Source: an uncultured Tateyamaria sp. (lineage in GTDB: Bacteria > Pseudomonadota > Alphaproteobacteria > Rhodobacterales > Rhodobacteraceae). Taken from it: 64,000 nucleotides of DNA. Below the pieces are notes generated by a model, which was not told the DNA's origin, ran no database searches, and saw nothing but the letters and a program-made list of their open reading frames with translations. This document shows, in pieces, positions 1-9,467 of the stretch (the first letter of the stretch is position 1; the number at the start of each line of letters is the position of its first letter). The position numbers and the translations under genes are program-made. The stretch spans positions 18,243 through 82,242 of the forward strand of contig NZ_CANLAG010000011.1 of the NCBI RefSeq assembly GCF_947488715.1, given 5' to 3'.

Positions 1-39
1 CTGACTTCGCCCCATAACGTATTTGCATCAAAAGGTGCC

Positions 40-69
40 GTATGCCCCCGTTGAGGAGCGGGGTCATAC
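40..69 (+). promoter_or_regulatory. Stem-loop in the leader of the LIV operon
   Basis: Imperfect inverted repeat: GTATG and CCCCG pair with CGGGG and CATAC around the loop TTGAGGA, with one mismatch. It ends 24 bases before the start of the binding-protein gene. No T-run follows, so it is more likely an mRNA leader structure than a terminator. It could also be the end of an upstream transcript outside the window. Confidence 0.35.
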
Positions 70-93
70 ACTTCAACACATGGGAGGATATTT

Positions 94-1434
94 ATGTCCA
101 AGATGAACCTGACACGTCGTGGTCTGATCCAGACCGGCGCGGTTGCCGGTGCTGCAAGCCTGACACTGCCGACGTATCTGCGCGCGGATGGCCACGCTGG
201 CTTTACCAATGCGCCGACCGGCAGCACGGTCACACTCGGCTTCAACGTGCCTCAGTCCGGCCCCTACGCCGACGAAGGTGCAGACGAGCTGCGCGCCTAT
301 GAACTCGCAGTCGAGCACCTGAACGGTGGCGGCGACGGCGGCCTGATGAACACATTCTCGTCCAAAGCCCTGCAAGGCAACGGCATCCTGGGCAAGAAAG
401 TCGAATACGTCACAGGCGACACGCAGACGAAATCTGACGCGGCCCGCGCTTCGGCCCGGTCGATGATCGAAAAAGACGGCGCCGTGATGATCACGGGCGG
501 TTCGTCCTCGGGTGTGGCTGTGGCCGTGCAGGCGCTCTGCCAAGAGGCTGGCGTCATCTTCATGGCGGGTCTCACGCACTCCAACGACACAACGGGTAAA
601 GACAAGAAAGCCAACGGTTTCCGTCACTTCTTTAACTCGTACATGTCCGGTGCCGCCCTCGCGCCCATCCTGGCCAACAACTACGGCACGGACCGCAAGG
701 CCTATCACCTGACCGCCGACTACAACTGGGGCTACACGACCGAAGAAGCCGTGCGCACCTCGACCGAAGCCATGGGTTGGGAAACTGTTGCAGCTGTGAA
801 AACACCGCTGACACAGACCGACTTCTCCTCCTACATCGCGCCTGTTCTGCAGTCCGGTGCCGACGTTCTGGTTCTGAACCACTACGGCGGGAACATGGTG
901 AACTCGCTGACCAACGCGGTTCAGTTCGGCCTGCGCGACAAGCTGGTGAACAACAAGAACTTCGAGATCGTCGTTCCGCTCTACTCCCGCCTGATGGCGA
1001 AGGGTGCTGGCGCAAACGTCAAAGGCATCTTTGGTTCGACAAACTGGCACTGGTCGCTGCAGGACGAAGGCTCCAAGGCGTTCGTTCAGTCGTTCGGCAC
1101 CAAGTACGGCTTCCCGCCGTCGCAGGCCGCGCACACATGCTACGTTCAGGCCCTGCTCTATGCAGATGCCGTGGAACGTGCCGGGTCGTTCAACCCATGT
1201 GCGGTTGCCGAAGCGCTCGAGGACTTCCAGTTCGACGGCATGGGCAACGGTCCAACGCTCTATCGCGGCGAAGACCACCAGTGCTTCAAAGACGTGCTGG
1301 TCGTGAAAGGGAAAGAGAACCCGACATCCGAGTTCGACCTTCTCGAAATCGTCGAAGTCACACCGACAAGCCAGGTGACTTACGACGCGTCGATCTTCGG
1401 TGGTGAGCTGGGTTCCTGTAACCCCGGCGCATAA
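94..1434 (+). CDS. ABC transporter substrate-binding protein, LIV/amide type
   Basis: Periplasmic binding protein of 446 residues that captures a solute (branched-chain amino acid, amide or urea type) for the ABC importer encoded by the next four genes. The N-terminus carries a twin-arginine-like signal (TRRGLIQTG, then a hydrophobic stretch to about residue 30), so export by Tat in folded form is likely. The body fits the Peripla_BP_6 family. The ATG at 94 follows a good GGGAGG ribosome site. It is first in the operon and separated from the permease genes by two stem-loops, which fits the need for excess binding protein. The actual ligand cannot be read from sequence. Confidence 0.9.
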   Translation: MSKMNLTRRGLIQTGAVAGAASLTLPTYLRADGHAGFTNAPTGSTVTLGFNVPQSGPYADEGADELRAYELAVEHLNGGGDGGLMNTFSSKALQGNGILGKKVEYVTGDTQTKSDAARASARSMIEKDGAVMITGGSSSGVAVAVQALCQEAGVIFMAGLTHSNDTTGKDKKANGFRHFFNSYMSGAALAPILANNYGTDRKAYHLTADYNWGYTTEEAVRTSTEAMGWETVAAVKTPLTQTDFSSYIAPVLQSGADVLVLNHYGGNMVNSLTNAVQFGLRDKLVNNKNFEIVVPLYSRLMAKGAGANVKGIFGSTNWHWSLQDEGSKAFVQSFGTKYGFPPSQAAHTCYVQALLYADAVERAGSFNPCAVAEALEDFQFDGMGNGPTLYRGEDHQCFKDVLVVKGKENPTSEFDLLEIVEVTPTSQVTYDASIFGGELGSCNPGA

Positions 1435-1449
1435 GCCACTGAAAACATT

Positions 1450-1471
1450 GGGTGGGCAGTCATGCCCACCC
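1450..1471 (+). promoter_or_regulatory. Intercistronic stem-loop after the binding-protein gene
   Basis: Perfect 9-bp inverted repeat GGGTGGGCA / TGCCCACCC with loop GTCA, 15 bases after the stop codon of the binding-protein gene. A second perfect palindrome, GTCCCCGCGGGGAC, lies at 1476-1489. No T-run follows, and translation resumes at 1518. Such structures commonly protect the upstream mRNA or weaken read-through, giving more binding protein than permease. Confidence 0.6.
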
Positions 1472-1475
1472 CTCT

Positions 1476-1489
1476 GTCCCCGCGGGGAC
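1476..1489 (+). repeat. 14-bp palindrome, second intercistronic hairpin
   Basis: GTCCCCGCGGGGAC is its own reverse complement and lies 5 bases after the larger stem-loop. Together they form a tandem structure between the binding-protein gene and the first permease gene. Confidence 0.5.
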
Positions 1490-1517
1490 ACGTCTCTCTC
1501 AACCAAAGGTTAAGCCG

Positions 1518-2549
1518 ATGGAAGCGATCGTCCTTCAAATTTTAAACGGGCTCGACAAGGGCTCGGCCTATGCGCTGATCGCGCTGGGTCTCACGCTGAT
1601 CTTCGGCACGCTTGGTGTGGTGAACTTTGCCCACGGCGCGCTGTTCATGATCGGGGCGTTCTGCGCCGTTACGCTCAGCCGCATCATCTCGGCCAGCCAT
1701 ACGGTCATCGACGAGACGCAAAAGGATTTTCTGGGCAACCCGCTCAAGGTGGACGTGCCCTATGTCTACGACTGGTTCGGCCAAGCCACCGGTGACGCCA
1801 TTATCGACTGGGCTGTGCCGCTCTCGATCCTCTTTGCCATTCCGGTGATGATCGCAATCGGCGTCATCATGGAACGCGGTCTGATCAAACACTTCTACAA
1901 ACGCCCGCACGCCGACCAGATCCTCGTGACCTTTGGCCTGGCGATTGTTCTGCAAGAGATCATCAAGTTTTACTACGGCGCCAACCCCATTCCGACCCCC
2001 GCCCCCGAGGCGTTCAAAGGGTCGTTCGATTTCGGGGCGATGCTGGGCTTTGACCCGAATATCATCATCTACCCCTACTGGCGCATCATCTACTTTGCCT
2101 TTGCCGCCATCATCATCGGTGCCGTGTTTGCCTTCCTGCAATTCACCACCTTTGGCATGGTTGTACGCGCTGGCATGGCCGACCGTGAAACCGTGCAGTT
2201 GCTGGGCATCAACATCGACCGCCGCTTTACGCTGATGTTCGGCATCGCGGCCGCCGTCGCTGGCCTCGCCGGTGTCATGTACACGCCCATCAACTCGCCC
2301 AACTACCACATGGGCATGGACTTCCTCGTGCTGTCCTTTGTCGTGGTCGTTGTGGGCGGCATGGGCTCCCTGCCCGGCGCTGTTGCTGCGGGCTTCCTGC
2401 TTGGCATCCTCGAAAGCTTTGCCTCGATGCGCGAAGTGCTGGCCGTGTTGCCCGGCATCAACCAGATCGTCATCTACCTGGTGGCCATCATCATTCTGTT
2501 GACCCGTCCTCGGGGCCTTATGGGCCGCAAGGGCGTGATGGAGGACTGA
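1518..2549 (+). CDS. livH: LIV-type ABC transporter permease (LivH family)
   Basis: Inner-membrane permease of 343 residues, BPD_transp_2 family, one half of the translocation channel. It starts MEAIVLQILNGLDKG and contains the conserved LivH signature GLTLIFGTLGVVNFAHG near residue 25, followed by about eight hydrophobic segments. The frame is open from a GTG at 1452, but the ATG at 1518 matches the family start and avoids translating through the intercistronic hairpins. Only a modest AAAGG precedes it. The livM start follows 3 bases after the stop, so the two are probably coupled. Confidence 0.92.
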   Translation: MEAIVLQILNGLDKGSAYALIALGLTLIFGTLGVVNFAHGALFMIGAFCAVTLSRIISASHTVIDETQKDFLGNPLKVDVPYVYDWFGQATGDAIIDWAVPLSILFAIPVMIAIGVIMERGLIKHFYKRPHADQILVTFGLAIVLQEIIKFYYGANPIPTPAPEAFKGSFDFGAMLGFDPNIIIYPYWRIIYFAFAAIIIGAVFAFLQFTTFGMVVRAGMADRETVQLLGINIDRRFTLMFGIAAAVAGLAGVMYTPINSPNYHMGMDFLVLSFVVVVVGGMGSLPGAVAAGFLLGILESFASMREVLAVLPGINQIVIYLVAIIILLTRPRGLMGRKGVMED

Positions 2550-2552
2550 CCC

Positions 2553-3752
2553 ATGTTCGGATTGGACGCAAAAGACACCCGCCTGCTTATCCTGGTGGCC
2601 ATCCTCGTGGCGCTGGCCCCCTTCATCCTCAACCCATTCCCCGAAGGCTCTGGCCTGGCGCAGTTCAACGCGGGCTACCCCGACCTGATGCAGCGTTTCG
2701 TGATCTTCGGGATCTTTGCCATCGGCTTCAACATCCTGTTCGGCCTGACCGGTTACCTCTCGTTCGGTCACGCTGCATTCCTCGGTGTCGGTTCTTATGC
2801 CGCCATCTGGATGATGAAGCTGCTGACCATGAACGTCGTCCCGGCCATCATCGTGTCGGTGATCGTCGCGGGCCTGTTCAGCCTTGCCGTCGGGTGGATC
2901 AGCCTGCGTCGCTCGGGCATCTACTTTTCGATCCTGACGCTTGCCTTTGCGCAGATGTCCTACAGCCTCGCCTATTCGGTGCTGACACCGATCACGGGTG
3001 GTGAAACGGGCCTGCAACCCAAGGTCAACGACCCCCGTGTTCTCGACGGCGCACTGGCCGAAGGGGCAACGCCCAAAGCCAACCTCTTTGGCCTGGAAAT
3101 GGGATCAAGCTTTGACCTGAATGTCGGTGCATGGGCGTTTACGTTCAACGCGGGCTACTACCTCGCGGGCATCGTGATGCTGCTGGCCTTCTATCTGTCG
3201 ATCCGCATCTTCCGATCGCCCTTTGGCATGATGCTGCGCGCGGTAAAATCGAACCAACAGCGCCTGAACTACACGGGCCTGAACTCCAAGCCTTACACAC
3301 TGGCCGCCTTTGTGATCTCGGGCATGTATGCCGGTCTGGCCGGTGGCCTGATGGTGGCGATGGACACGCAGGTGGGCGCGGAACGCATGTTCTGGACCGC
3401 ATCCGGCGAAGTTGTCCTGATGTCCATCTTGGGCGGTGTCGGCACGCTGATTGGCCCAGTGCTGGGTGCGGGTGCGATCAAGTACATGGAAAACATCCTG
3501 TCCAAGATCAACTCGGACATCCTGCACACCTGGTTCGCTTTCCTGCCTGACGGTCTCGAGGACTTTGTTGTCACGCTGATCTACCCGTTCATCGGCAAGG
3601 GCTGGCACCTGACACTTGGCCTGATCTTCATGCTGGTCGTGATCTTCCTGCCCGGTGGTCTGGTCGAAGGGGGTCAACGCATCGCCCGCCTGTTCGGTCG
3701 CAAGAAAAAGACCACAGACACGCCTGATGGCAAAACCACGCCTGCGGAATAA
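2553..3752 (+). CDS. livM: LIV-type ABC transporter permease (LivM family)
   Basis: Second inner-membrane permease, 399 residues. It has the LivM hallmark [17 protein letters not shown] near residue 65 and multiple hydrophobic helices. The C-terminus ends in a short polar tail rich in Lys and Thr. A ribosome site GGAGG overlaps the end of livH. It pairs with LivH to form the pore, and the ATPase genes follow within 12 bases. Confidence 0.92.
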   Translation: MFGLDAKDTRLLILVAILVALAPFILNPFPEGSGLAQFNAGYPDLMQRFVIFGIFAIGFNILFGLTGYLSFGHAAFLGVGSYAAIWMMKLLTMNVVPAIIVSVIVAGLFSLAVGWISLRRSGIYFSILTLAFAQMSYSLAYSVLTPITGGETGLQPKVNDPRVLDGALAEGATPKANLFGLEMGSSFDLNVGAWAFTFNAGYYLAGIVMLLAFYLSIRIFRSPFGMMLRAVKSNQQRLNYTGLNSKPYTLAAFVISGMYAGLAGGLMVAMDTQVGAERMFWTASGEVVLMSILGGVGTLIGPVLGAGAIKYMENILSKINSDILHTWFAFLPDGLEDFVVTLIYPFIGKGWHLTLGLIFMLVVIFLPGGLVEGGQRIARLFGRKKKTTDTPDGKTTPAE

Positions 3753-3764
3753 GGAGAGAAACCA

Positions 3765-4529
3765 ATGGGTATTCTTGAAGTCAAAAACGTCGGCAAACGG
3801 TTTGGTGGCCTGCAAGCGCTGGGGGACGTGAACCTCAGCGTGGCCGAAAACTCGGTGCATGCCATCATCGGTCCCAACGGGGCGGGCAAGTCCACATTGC
3901 TGAACTGTCTTGTGGGCAAACTGATCCCCGACACCGGGTCGGTCATGTTCGACGGACAATCCGTGCTGGGCCGCAAACCCTACGAGATCAACCAGATGGG
4001 CATCAGCCGCGTGTTTCAGACGCCCGAGATCTTTGGCGATCTGACGGTTCTGGAAAACATGATGATCCCCTGCTTTGCCAAACGCGACGGGGCGTTCACG
4101 CCCAACGCATTTGTCGCGATGATGAAAGACAAGGAAATCATCGAAAAAGCCGAACAGATGCTCGAAGAGATGAACATGGCCGATGCGCGCACCGAGACTG
4201 CGGCGACCATGTCGCGCGGCAACAAACGGCGACTTGAGATTGGCATGTGTCTGGCGCAAGAGCCGCGCCTTCTGTTGCTGGACGAGCCCACCGCGGGCAT
4301 GGCGCGAGCCGACACCAACAACACCATCGACCTGCTCAAGCAGATCAAAGACGAGCGGGACATCACCATCTCGATCATCGAACACGACATGCACGTGGTG
4401 TTCTCTCTGGCTGAACGGATCACCGTGCTGGCCCAGGGCACGCCGCTGGTCGAAGACACGCCCGAAAACATCAAGGGTCACCCCAAGGTGCGCGAAGCGT
4501 ATCTGGGCGAAACCCAAGACGCGGCCTAA
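3765..4529 (+). CDS. livG: LIV-type ABC transporter ATP-binding protein (LivG family)
   Basis: Cytoplasmic ATPase of 254 residues that energises the importer. Visible motifs: Walker A GPNGAGKST near residue 35, a signature MSRGNKRRLEIG near 147 (LSGGQ is replaced by MSRGN), Walker B LLLLDEPTAGM, and a switch histidine in IEHDM. The substituted signature is worth noting, but it sits in the right place and the rest is intact. ATG with an AGGAGAG ribosome site. A 12-base gap to livF supports one operon. Confidence 0.9.
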   Translation: MGILEVKNVGKRFGGLQALGDVNLSVAENSVHAIIGPNGAGKSTLLNCLVGKLIPDTGSVMFDGQSVLGRKPYEINQMGISRVFQTPEIFGDLTVLENMMIPCFAKRDGAFTPNAFVAMMKDKEIIEKAEQMLEEMNMADARTETAATMSRGNKRRLEIGMCLAQEPRLLLLDEPTAGMARADTNNTIDLLKQIKDERDITISIIEHDMHVVFSLAERITVLAQGTPLVEDTPENIKGHPKVREAYLGETQDAA

Positions 4530-4541
4530 AGGAGCGATCAG

Positions 4542-5297
4542 ATGAACGTCAAACCCGACTTTTCCAAGGGCATCAACCACGCCCAGACCGCGCCCGCGTT
4601 CCTGAGTGTCTGGGACATGCACGCCTACTACGGCGAAAGCTACATCGTGCAGGGCATTAGCTTTAACGTGCACGAAGGCGAGATCCTGGCCCTGCTGGGA
4701 CGCAACGGTGCGGGCAAGACGTCGACCCTGCGGTCGATTGCGCGCATCGGTGATCCACAGGTCACGCATGGTGAAATCTGGCTGGACCACCAGCCGCTGC
4801 ACAAGATGGCAAGCCACGAGGCCAGCCAGGCGGGTCTGGGCCTTGTCCCCGAAGATCGCCGCATCATCCCCGGCCTGACGGTCGAAGAGAACCTCAAGCT
4901 GGCGCAGATCGCCCCGCCCATCGGGTGGTCGATTGAGCGTCTCTATGACCTGTTCCCACGTCTGGGCGAGCGCCGCACCCAAGAGGGCACAACCCTGTCG
5001 GGCGGCGAACAGCAAATGCTGGCCATCGCCCGCGCCTTGGCGCGTGACATCAAGGTGCTGCTTTTGGATGAACCCTACGAAGGACTTGCCCCCGTTATCG
5101 TCGACGAAATCGAGAAGACCCTCGGCATTATCAAAGAGCAGGGAATCACAACCGTGATCGTCGAACAGAACGCGGTGCGCGCTCTGCAATTGGCCGATCG
5201 TGCGGTTATCCTGGACACCGGTGGAATCGTTTTCGACGGCACAGCGTCCGAAGTTTTGGAAAATGCCGAATTGCGGGCCGAATACCTCGCAATCTGA
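4542..5297 (+). CDS. livF: LIV-type ABC transporter ATP-binding protein (LivF family)
   Basis: Second ATPase of the importer, 251 residues. Walker A GRNGAGKTS near residue 53, signature LSGGEQQMLAIARAL, Walker B VLLLDEPYEGLAP and the H-loop replaced by VEQN, as is usual in LivF proteins. An N-terminal extension of about 20 residues precedes the ABC domain. It starts at ATG after AAAGGAG. It is the last gene of the operon and a rho-independent terminator follows. Confidence 0.92.
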   Translation: MNVKPDFSKGINHAQTAPAFLSVWDMHAYYGESYIVQGISFNVHEGEILALLGRNGAGKTSTLRSIARIGDPQVTHGEIWLDHQPLHKMASHEASQAGLGLVPEDRRIIPGLTVEENLKLAQIAPPIGWSIERLYDLFPRLGERRTQEGTTLSGGEQQMLAIARALARDIKVLLLDEPYEGLAPVIVDEIEKTLGIIKEQGITTVIVEQNAVRALQLADRAVILDTGGIVFDGTASEVLENAELRAEYLAI

Positions 5298-5321
5298 ACG
5301 GGATACTTCCCGCAATACACG

Positions 5322-5352
5322 AAAAGCCGGCCCTATTGGGTCGGCTTTTTCA
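5322..5352 (+). terminator. Rho-independent terminator of the LIV operon
   Basis: AAAGCCG pairs with CGGCTTT around a short loop and is followed by a run of T, 25 bases after the livF stop codon. Confidence 0.85.
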
Positions 5353-5467
5353 TTTAGTGCGCAGTGTTCCGTCGTTCTGTTTCCAATCCGGAAACGTTGA
5401 CGCGGAACTGTGGCAAAGGTGGCCAATTTAAGGCAAAATAGGGGCAGTTATCCTGGGGAATTATAAC

Positions 5468-6679
5468 ATGCCAATAGCACTGCCTGCACTTGCAATAACT
5501 TCGGCGCGAGGCCGTTTTGACCCGGCCACACTGAATGGCGCCACATACAACGGCTTCACGTACACAATAGATTTCAACCCTGTGCTGGAGATTGAGCAAT
5601 TCAGCACGCAAGCCCGGAACTTTGTCTTTTTCGAAGACAACGAGGGTATCTTTTTTAACGACGGGATCGTGCGCGATCTCATCTCTGGCGCCGGAGATGC
5701 GGATGTGGTGATCGTCAATGACGGTATCATCGGCGAAAGCGACCGCACCGACCCGACCATCCTCCTCACTGGCACAGGCCAGCGCGTCGTGTCGAACGAA
5801 GGTTCGATCATCGGCAGCATCCAACTGGGAACCGGCTCGGATGTGGTTCACACCGCCGGTTTGATTGACGGTGACGTGAATACCAGCGGCGGCGATGACT
5901 ACGTGGTCGTTGCCGACTTTTTCCGCGACGGCATCGCCTTTGAAGGCGAGATCACCGGGCGGCTCAACACAGGGTCGGGCGACGATGTTGTGGTGAATGG
6001 CGGCGTGATCGGCGACATCAACCTGGGCAGCGGCGACGACCTCTACCTTGGGCTGGCTGGCGAAGGCGACATCGCCGACGGCGGGCGCATCATTGCGGGT
6101 GACGGCAATGACACCGTGCGCGGCTCCAGCTCGGACGAGCTGATCTTTGGTGGCGCAGGTCGTGACGAGCTGGAAGGCAATGACGGTGACGACCGCCTCG
6201 CCGGTGGCGGCAACAAGGACACCCTGCGTGGCGGTGAGGGCGACGACAGCCTGATCGGCGGCGGGGGCAGCGACTTCCTTGCCGGTGGCAACGGGGACGA
6301 TTTCCTGAATGGCAACAGCGGCCGTGACGACCTGGTCGGTGGACGTGGTGACGACACGATGCACGGCGGGTCGGGTGACGACGTTTTCTTCTTTACCCGT
6401 CAAAGCGGCGCGGATGTCATCTCTGACTTTCAGGACGGCGATCTGATCCGTCTGGTGCAGGTTGGCGTGGATGATGGGTTTGGCGGCACTGTCGATCTGG
6501 TGACATTTGACGCGGTGAACGCCTTTACCAGCTACGCCGATGGTAATGCGGTGATCGACCTTGACGGTCTCTATACGTCGTTGGGTCTGGATTACCTTGT
6601 CGGTGGCAACGAAGAGGACAGCATCACGCTGTTGAACGTCGCAGCCGACAGCCTGACCGAGGACGACTTCATCCTCTGA
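5468..6679 (+). CDS. RTX-repeat calcium-binding protein (type I secretion substrate)
   Basis: Acidic 403-residue protein with no N-terminal signal peptide. Residues about 60-200 form Gly-rich short repeats suggestive of a beta-helix. Residues about 205-310 carry six or more RTX nonapeptides of the GGxGxDxxx type, which bind calcium and fold after secretion. The C-terminal 95 residues begin DVFFFTRQSGADVISDF and end SLTEDDFIL, like the end of the large RTX protein at 35634-39563, and are the probable type I secretion signal. No enzymatic domain is recognised and no ABC/MFP exporter genes lie nearby. It is monocistronic, with its own terminator. GGGGAA lies 8 bases before the ATG. Confidence 0.85.
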   Translation: MPIALPALAITSARGRFDPATLNGATYNGFTYTIDFNPVLEIEQFSTQARNFVFFEDNEGIFFNDGIVRDLISGAGDADVVIVNDGIIGESDRTDPTILLTGTGQRVVSNEGSIIGSIQLGTGSDVVHTAGLIDGDVNTSGGDDYVVVADFFRDGIAFEGEITGRLNTGSGDDVVVNGGVIGDINLGSGDDLYLGLAGEGDIADGGRIIAGDGNDTVRGSSSDELIFGGAGRDELEGNDGDDRLAGGGNKDTLRGGEGDDSLIGGGGSDFLAGGNGDDFLNGNSGRDDLVGGRGDDTMHGGSGDDVFFFTRQSGADVISDFQDGDLIRLVQVGVDDGFGGTVDLVTFDAVNAFTSYADGNAVIDLDGLYTSLGLDYLVGGNEEDSITLLNVAADSLTEDDFIL

Positions 6680-6698
6680 CCTATGCTCAACCAACAGG

Positions 6699-6735
6699 CA
6701 AAGGGCGGTTGTTTCGGCAGCCGCCCTTTGTTTTT
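6699..6735 (+). terminator. Rho-independent terminator after the RTX gene
   Basis: CAAAGGGCGG pairs with CCGCCCTTTG around TTGTTTCGGCAG-type loop sequence, followed by TTTTT. It begins 20 bases after the stop codon. Confidence 0.9.
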
Positions 6736-6868
6736 GCCGCATCCGCGATGCCGCTACGTCAGCAACGGCGCTTTCCACCGCGAAATTCCAACGCTATAAG
6801 CGGCGCTGAGCATCGCGGCGCGACCTTGGACGGTCCACGACGCACAAGCCAATCGGTTGAGGACGACA

Positions 6869-7363
6869 ATGACAAAAAGCAATCACGACGCAGACGTGGC
6901 CTTTATCCAGGCGCTGGCCGAGCTGCTGCGCGAAAATGATCTGACGGAATTGCAGGTCAAACGTGAGTACGGTGAAGACGACAGCCTGAACGTGCGCGTG
7001 TCCCGGCATATGGCCCAGGCGGTCACCGCACAAGTCGCGGCCCCGATTGCAGCCGCCGCACCCGTTGCTGCATCAGCCCCCGCCCCGGCGGCCCCTGCTG
7101 CCGAGGCGGCCGCAGATCCTGCGGATCACCCCGGCGCGGTTACGTCGCCTATGGTTGGCACCATCTACATGCAGGCCGAGCCTGGCGCGCCCTCTTTCAT
7201 CTCGGTAGGTCAGAAAGTGGCCGAAGGCGACACGTTGCTGATCGTCGAAGCGATGAAAACGATGAACCACATTCCCGCCCCCCGGTCCGGCACAGTCAAA
7301 CGGATTTTGGTCGACGATGGCGCCGCCGTGGAATTTGGTGCGCCGCTTGTGATCCTCGAATAA
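6869..7363 (+). CDS. accB: Acetyl-CoA carboxylase biotin carboxyl carrier protein
   Basis: Carrier subunit (164 residues) of acetyl-CoA carboxylase, the first step of fatty acid synthesis. It has a short N-terminal dimerisation region, an Ala/Pro-rich flexible linker (about residues 60-85) and a biotinyl domain with the biotin-accepting lysine in EAMKTMNHI. The ATG at 6869 has GAGGA at good spacing; an in-frame TTG at 6857 is less likely. accC follows after 10 bases, the standard accBC operon. Confidence 0.95.
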   Translation: MTKSNHDADVAFIQALAELLRENDLTELQVKREYGEDDSLNVRVSRHMAQAVTAQVAAPIAAAAPVAASAPAPAAPAAEAAADPADHPGAVTSPMVGTIYMQAEPGAPSFISVGQKVAEGDTLLIVEAMKTMNHIPAPRSGTVKRILVDDGAAVEFGAPLVILE

Positions 7364-7373
7364 GGGGCGAACG

Positions 7374-8723
7374 ATGTTCAACAAGATCCTTATTGCCAAC
7401 CGCGGTGAGATTGCCCTGCGGGTGATCCGCGCCGCCCGCGAGATGGGCATCGCCACGGTCGCTGTGCATTCGACTGCGGACGCGGACGCGATGCATGTGC
7501 GTATGGCAGACGAATCCGTCTGCATCGGTCCCCCCGCCTCGCCGCAGTCCTATCTGAGCTTTCCGGCCATCATCTCGGCCTGCGAGATCACGGGCGCCGA
7601 AGCGATCCACCCCGGCTATGGCTTTTTGTCCGAAAACGCGCAGTTCGTGCAGATCGTCGAAGATCACGGCCTGACCTTTATCGGCCCCACCGCCGAGCAC
7701 ATCCGCGTCATGGGCGACAAGATCACCGCCAAGGACACGATGAAGGCACTGGGTGTGCCCTGTGTTCCCGGATCGGATGGCGGCGTATCGACGCTGGAAG
7801 AAGCCAAGAAGCTGGGTGATGAAATGGGCTATCCCGTCATCATCAAAGCCACTGCCGGTGGTGGTGGTCGCGGCATGAAGGTGGCACAAACCGCCGCCGA
7901 CATGGAAAGCGCGTTTATGACCGCGCGGGCCGAAGGCAAAGCCGCGTTTGGCAATGACGAAGTCTATATCGAGAAATACCTGACCACACCCCGCCATATC
8001 GAAATTCAGGTCTTTGGCGACGGCAAAGGCCGCGCGGTCCATTTGGGCGAACGCGACTGTTCGCTGCAACGCCGTCACCAGAAGGTGTTCGAGGAGGCCC
8101 CCGGCCCCGCCATCAGCGCCGAAGAGCGTGCGGCCATCGGCAAGGTTTGTGCCGATGCTGTGGCCAAGATCAACTATATCGGCGCGGGCACCATCGAGTT
8201 CCTCTATGAGAACGGCGAGTTCTATTTCATCGAGATGAACACCCGCCTTCAGGTCGAACACCCTGTGACCGAGGCAATTTTTGGTGTCGATCTGGTGCGG
8301 GAGCAAATTCGGGTTGCCGCGGGCCTCGACATGACGTTCCAGCAGGACGACCTGACGATCAATGGCCACTCTATCGAAGTGCGCCTGAACGCGGAAAAAC
8401 TGCCGAACTTTTCCCCGTCGCCGGGGCGCATCACGCAGTATCACGCCCCTGGCGGTCTGGGCGTACGGATGGATTCCGCGCTCTATGACGGCTATGCGAT
8501 CCCGCCCTATTACGACAGCCTGATCGGCAAACTGATTGTGCATGGCCGCGACCGCGCCGAGGCATTGTCGCGCCTGAACCGCGCGCTGGGAGAGCTGATC
8601 ATCGACGGCGTCGACACGACGGTGCCGCTGTTCCACGCACTGCTCGCGGAAAAAGACATCCATACCGGCGAGTACAACATTCACTGGCTGGAACATTGGC
8701 TGGAGCGTCAGACCGATTGGTGA
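7374..8723 (+). CDS. accC: Acetyl-CoA carboxylase biotin carboxylase subunit
   Basis: ATP-grasp enzyme of 449 residues that carboxylates the biotin on AccB using bicarbonate and ATP. Motifs seen: N-terminal FNKILIANRGEIALRV, the glycine-rich KATAGGGGRGMK loop near residue 160, and EMNTRLQVEHPVTE in the active site. The length is exactly that of the family. It is co-transcribed with accB and followed by a terminator-like hairpin before aat. Confidence 0.96.
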   Translation: MFNKILIANRGEIALRVIRAAREMGIATVAVHSTADADAMHVRMADESVCIGPPASPQSYLSFPAIISACEITGAEAIHPGYGFLSENAQFVQIVEDHGLTFIGPTAEHIRVMGDKITAKDTMKALGVPCVPGSDGGVSTLEEAKKLGDEMGYPVIIKATAGGGGRGMKVAQTAADMESAFMTARAEGKAAFGNDEVYIEKYLTTPRHIEIQVFGDGKGRAVHLGERDCSLQRRHQKVFEEAPGPAISAEERAAIGKVCADAVAKINYIGAGTIEFLYENGEFYFIEMNTRLQVEHPVTEAIFGVDLVREQIRVAAGLDMTFQQDDLTINGHSIEVRLNAEKLPNFSPSPGRITQYHAPGGLGVRMDSALYDGYAIPPYYDSLIGKLIVHGRDRAEALSRLNRALGELIIDGVDTTVPLFHALLAEKDIHTGEYNIHWLEHWLERQTDW

Positions 8724-8741
8724 CGGCAAATACATCGAATA

Positions 8742-8769
8742 CAGGGCCGTCCCTCGGGGCGGCCTTTTC
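8742..8769 (+). terminator. Probable terminator after accC
   Basis: AGGGCCG pairs with CGGCCTT (one G-T pair) around TCCCTCGGGG, followed by TTTCC. Moderate T-run, so possibly leaky towards aat. Confidence 0.6.
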
Positions 8770-8825
8770 CATTTGAAACGAACGCGGTAGCGTCGTCGGC
8801 ACGGGCCACAGGTGCAATCCACGAC

Positions 8826-9467
8826 ATGGAAGACCTAGCGATCACAACCAGCCTGCTGTTGCAGGGATACGCGTCCGGCATCTTTCCGATGGCGGAATCG
8901 CGGGATGATCCCGAGATATTCTGGGTCGACCCCCGGTTGCGCGGGGTTATGCCGCTGGACGGTTTCCATGTCTCTCGGTCGCTGGCCCGCGCGATGCGGC
9001 GCAGCACTTGGCAACTGCGCATGGACCATGACTTTGAGGCGGTTCTGGACGGATGTGCCGACCGGGCAGACACATGGATCAACCCGGAAATACGCAGGCT
9101 TTACATTGCCTTACACCACCAAGGTAACGCGCATTCCGTCGAATTGTGGGAGGATGAAACCCTGATCGGCGGCGTTTACGGTGTCACGTTGGGACGCGCG
9201 TTTTTTGGGGAAAGCATGTTTTCGCGGCGCACAAACGCATCCAAGATGGCACTGGCAGCAACAGTGGATCACTTGAACCGGGCCGGGTTTACCCTCTTTG
9301 ACACACAGTTTCTGACGCCGCATCTGGCCAGCCTGGGTGCTGTCGAAATCACCCGCACCGCCTATCGCACCCGGTTGGAAGACGCGCTGAACGGCGAAAA
9401 CACGTTTGAGGAAACCGACGTTGCGACGCTTTATGACGTGGTGCAGCGCATGACCCAAACGTCATAG
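8826..9467 (+). CDS. aat: Leucyl/phenylalanyl-tRNA--protein transferase
   Basis: Transfers Leu or Phe from aminoacyl-tRNA to N-terminal Arg or Lys of proteins, creating N-end-rule degrons recognised by ClpS/ClpAP. 213 residues, the usual family length. Family motifs seen: GYASGIFPMAE, FWVDPRLRGVMPL, TWINPEIRRLY and FGESMFSRRTNASKMAL. The accBC-aat order is common in Rhodobacteraceae. Its last 37 bases overlap the 3' end of the convergent DUF2155 gene. Confidence 0.93.
   Translation: MEDLAITTSLLLQGYASGIFPMAESRDDPEIFWVDPRLRGVMPLDGFHVSRSLARAMRRSTWQLRMDHDFEAVLDGCADRADTWINPEIRRLYIALHHQGNAHSVELWEDETLIGGVYGVTLGRAFFGESMFSRRTNASKMALAATVDHLNRAGFTLFDTQFLTPHLASLGAVEITRTAYRTRLEDALNGENTFEETDVATLYDVVQRMTQTS

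Noticed and set aside
3105..5426. Minus-strand open frame of 773 codons opposite livM, livG and livF
   Set aside because: It lies antisense to three well-supported genes, has no family resemblance and is rich in His, Gln and Arg, as expected of a shadow frame in GC-rich DNA.
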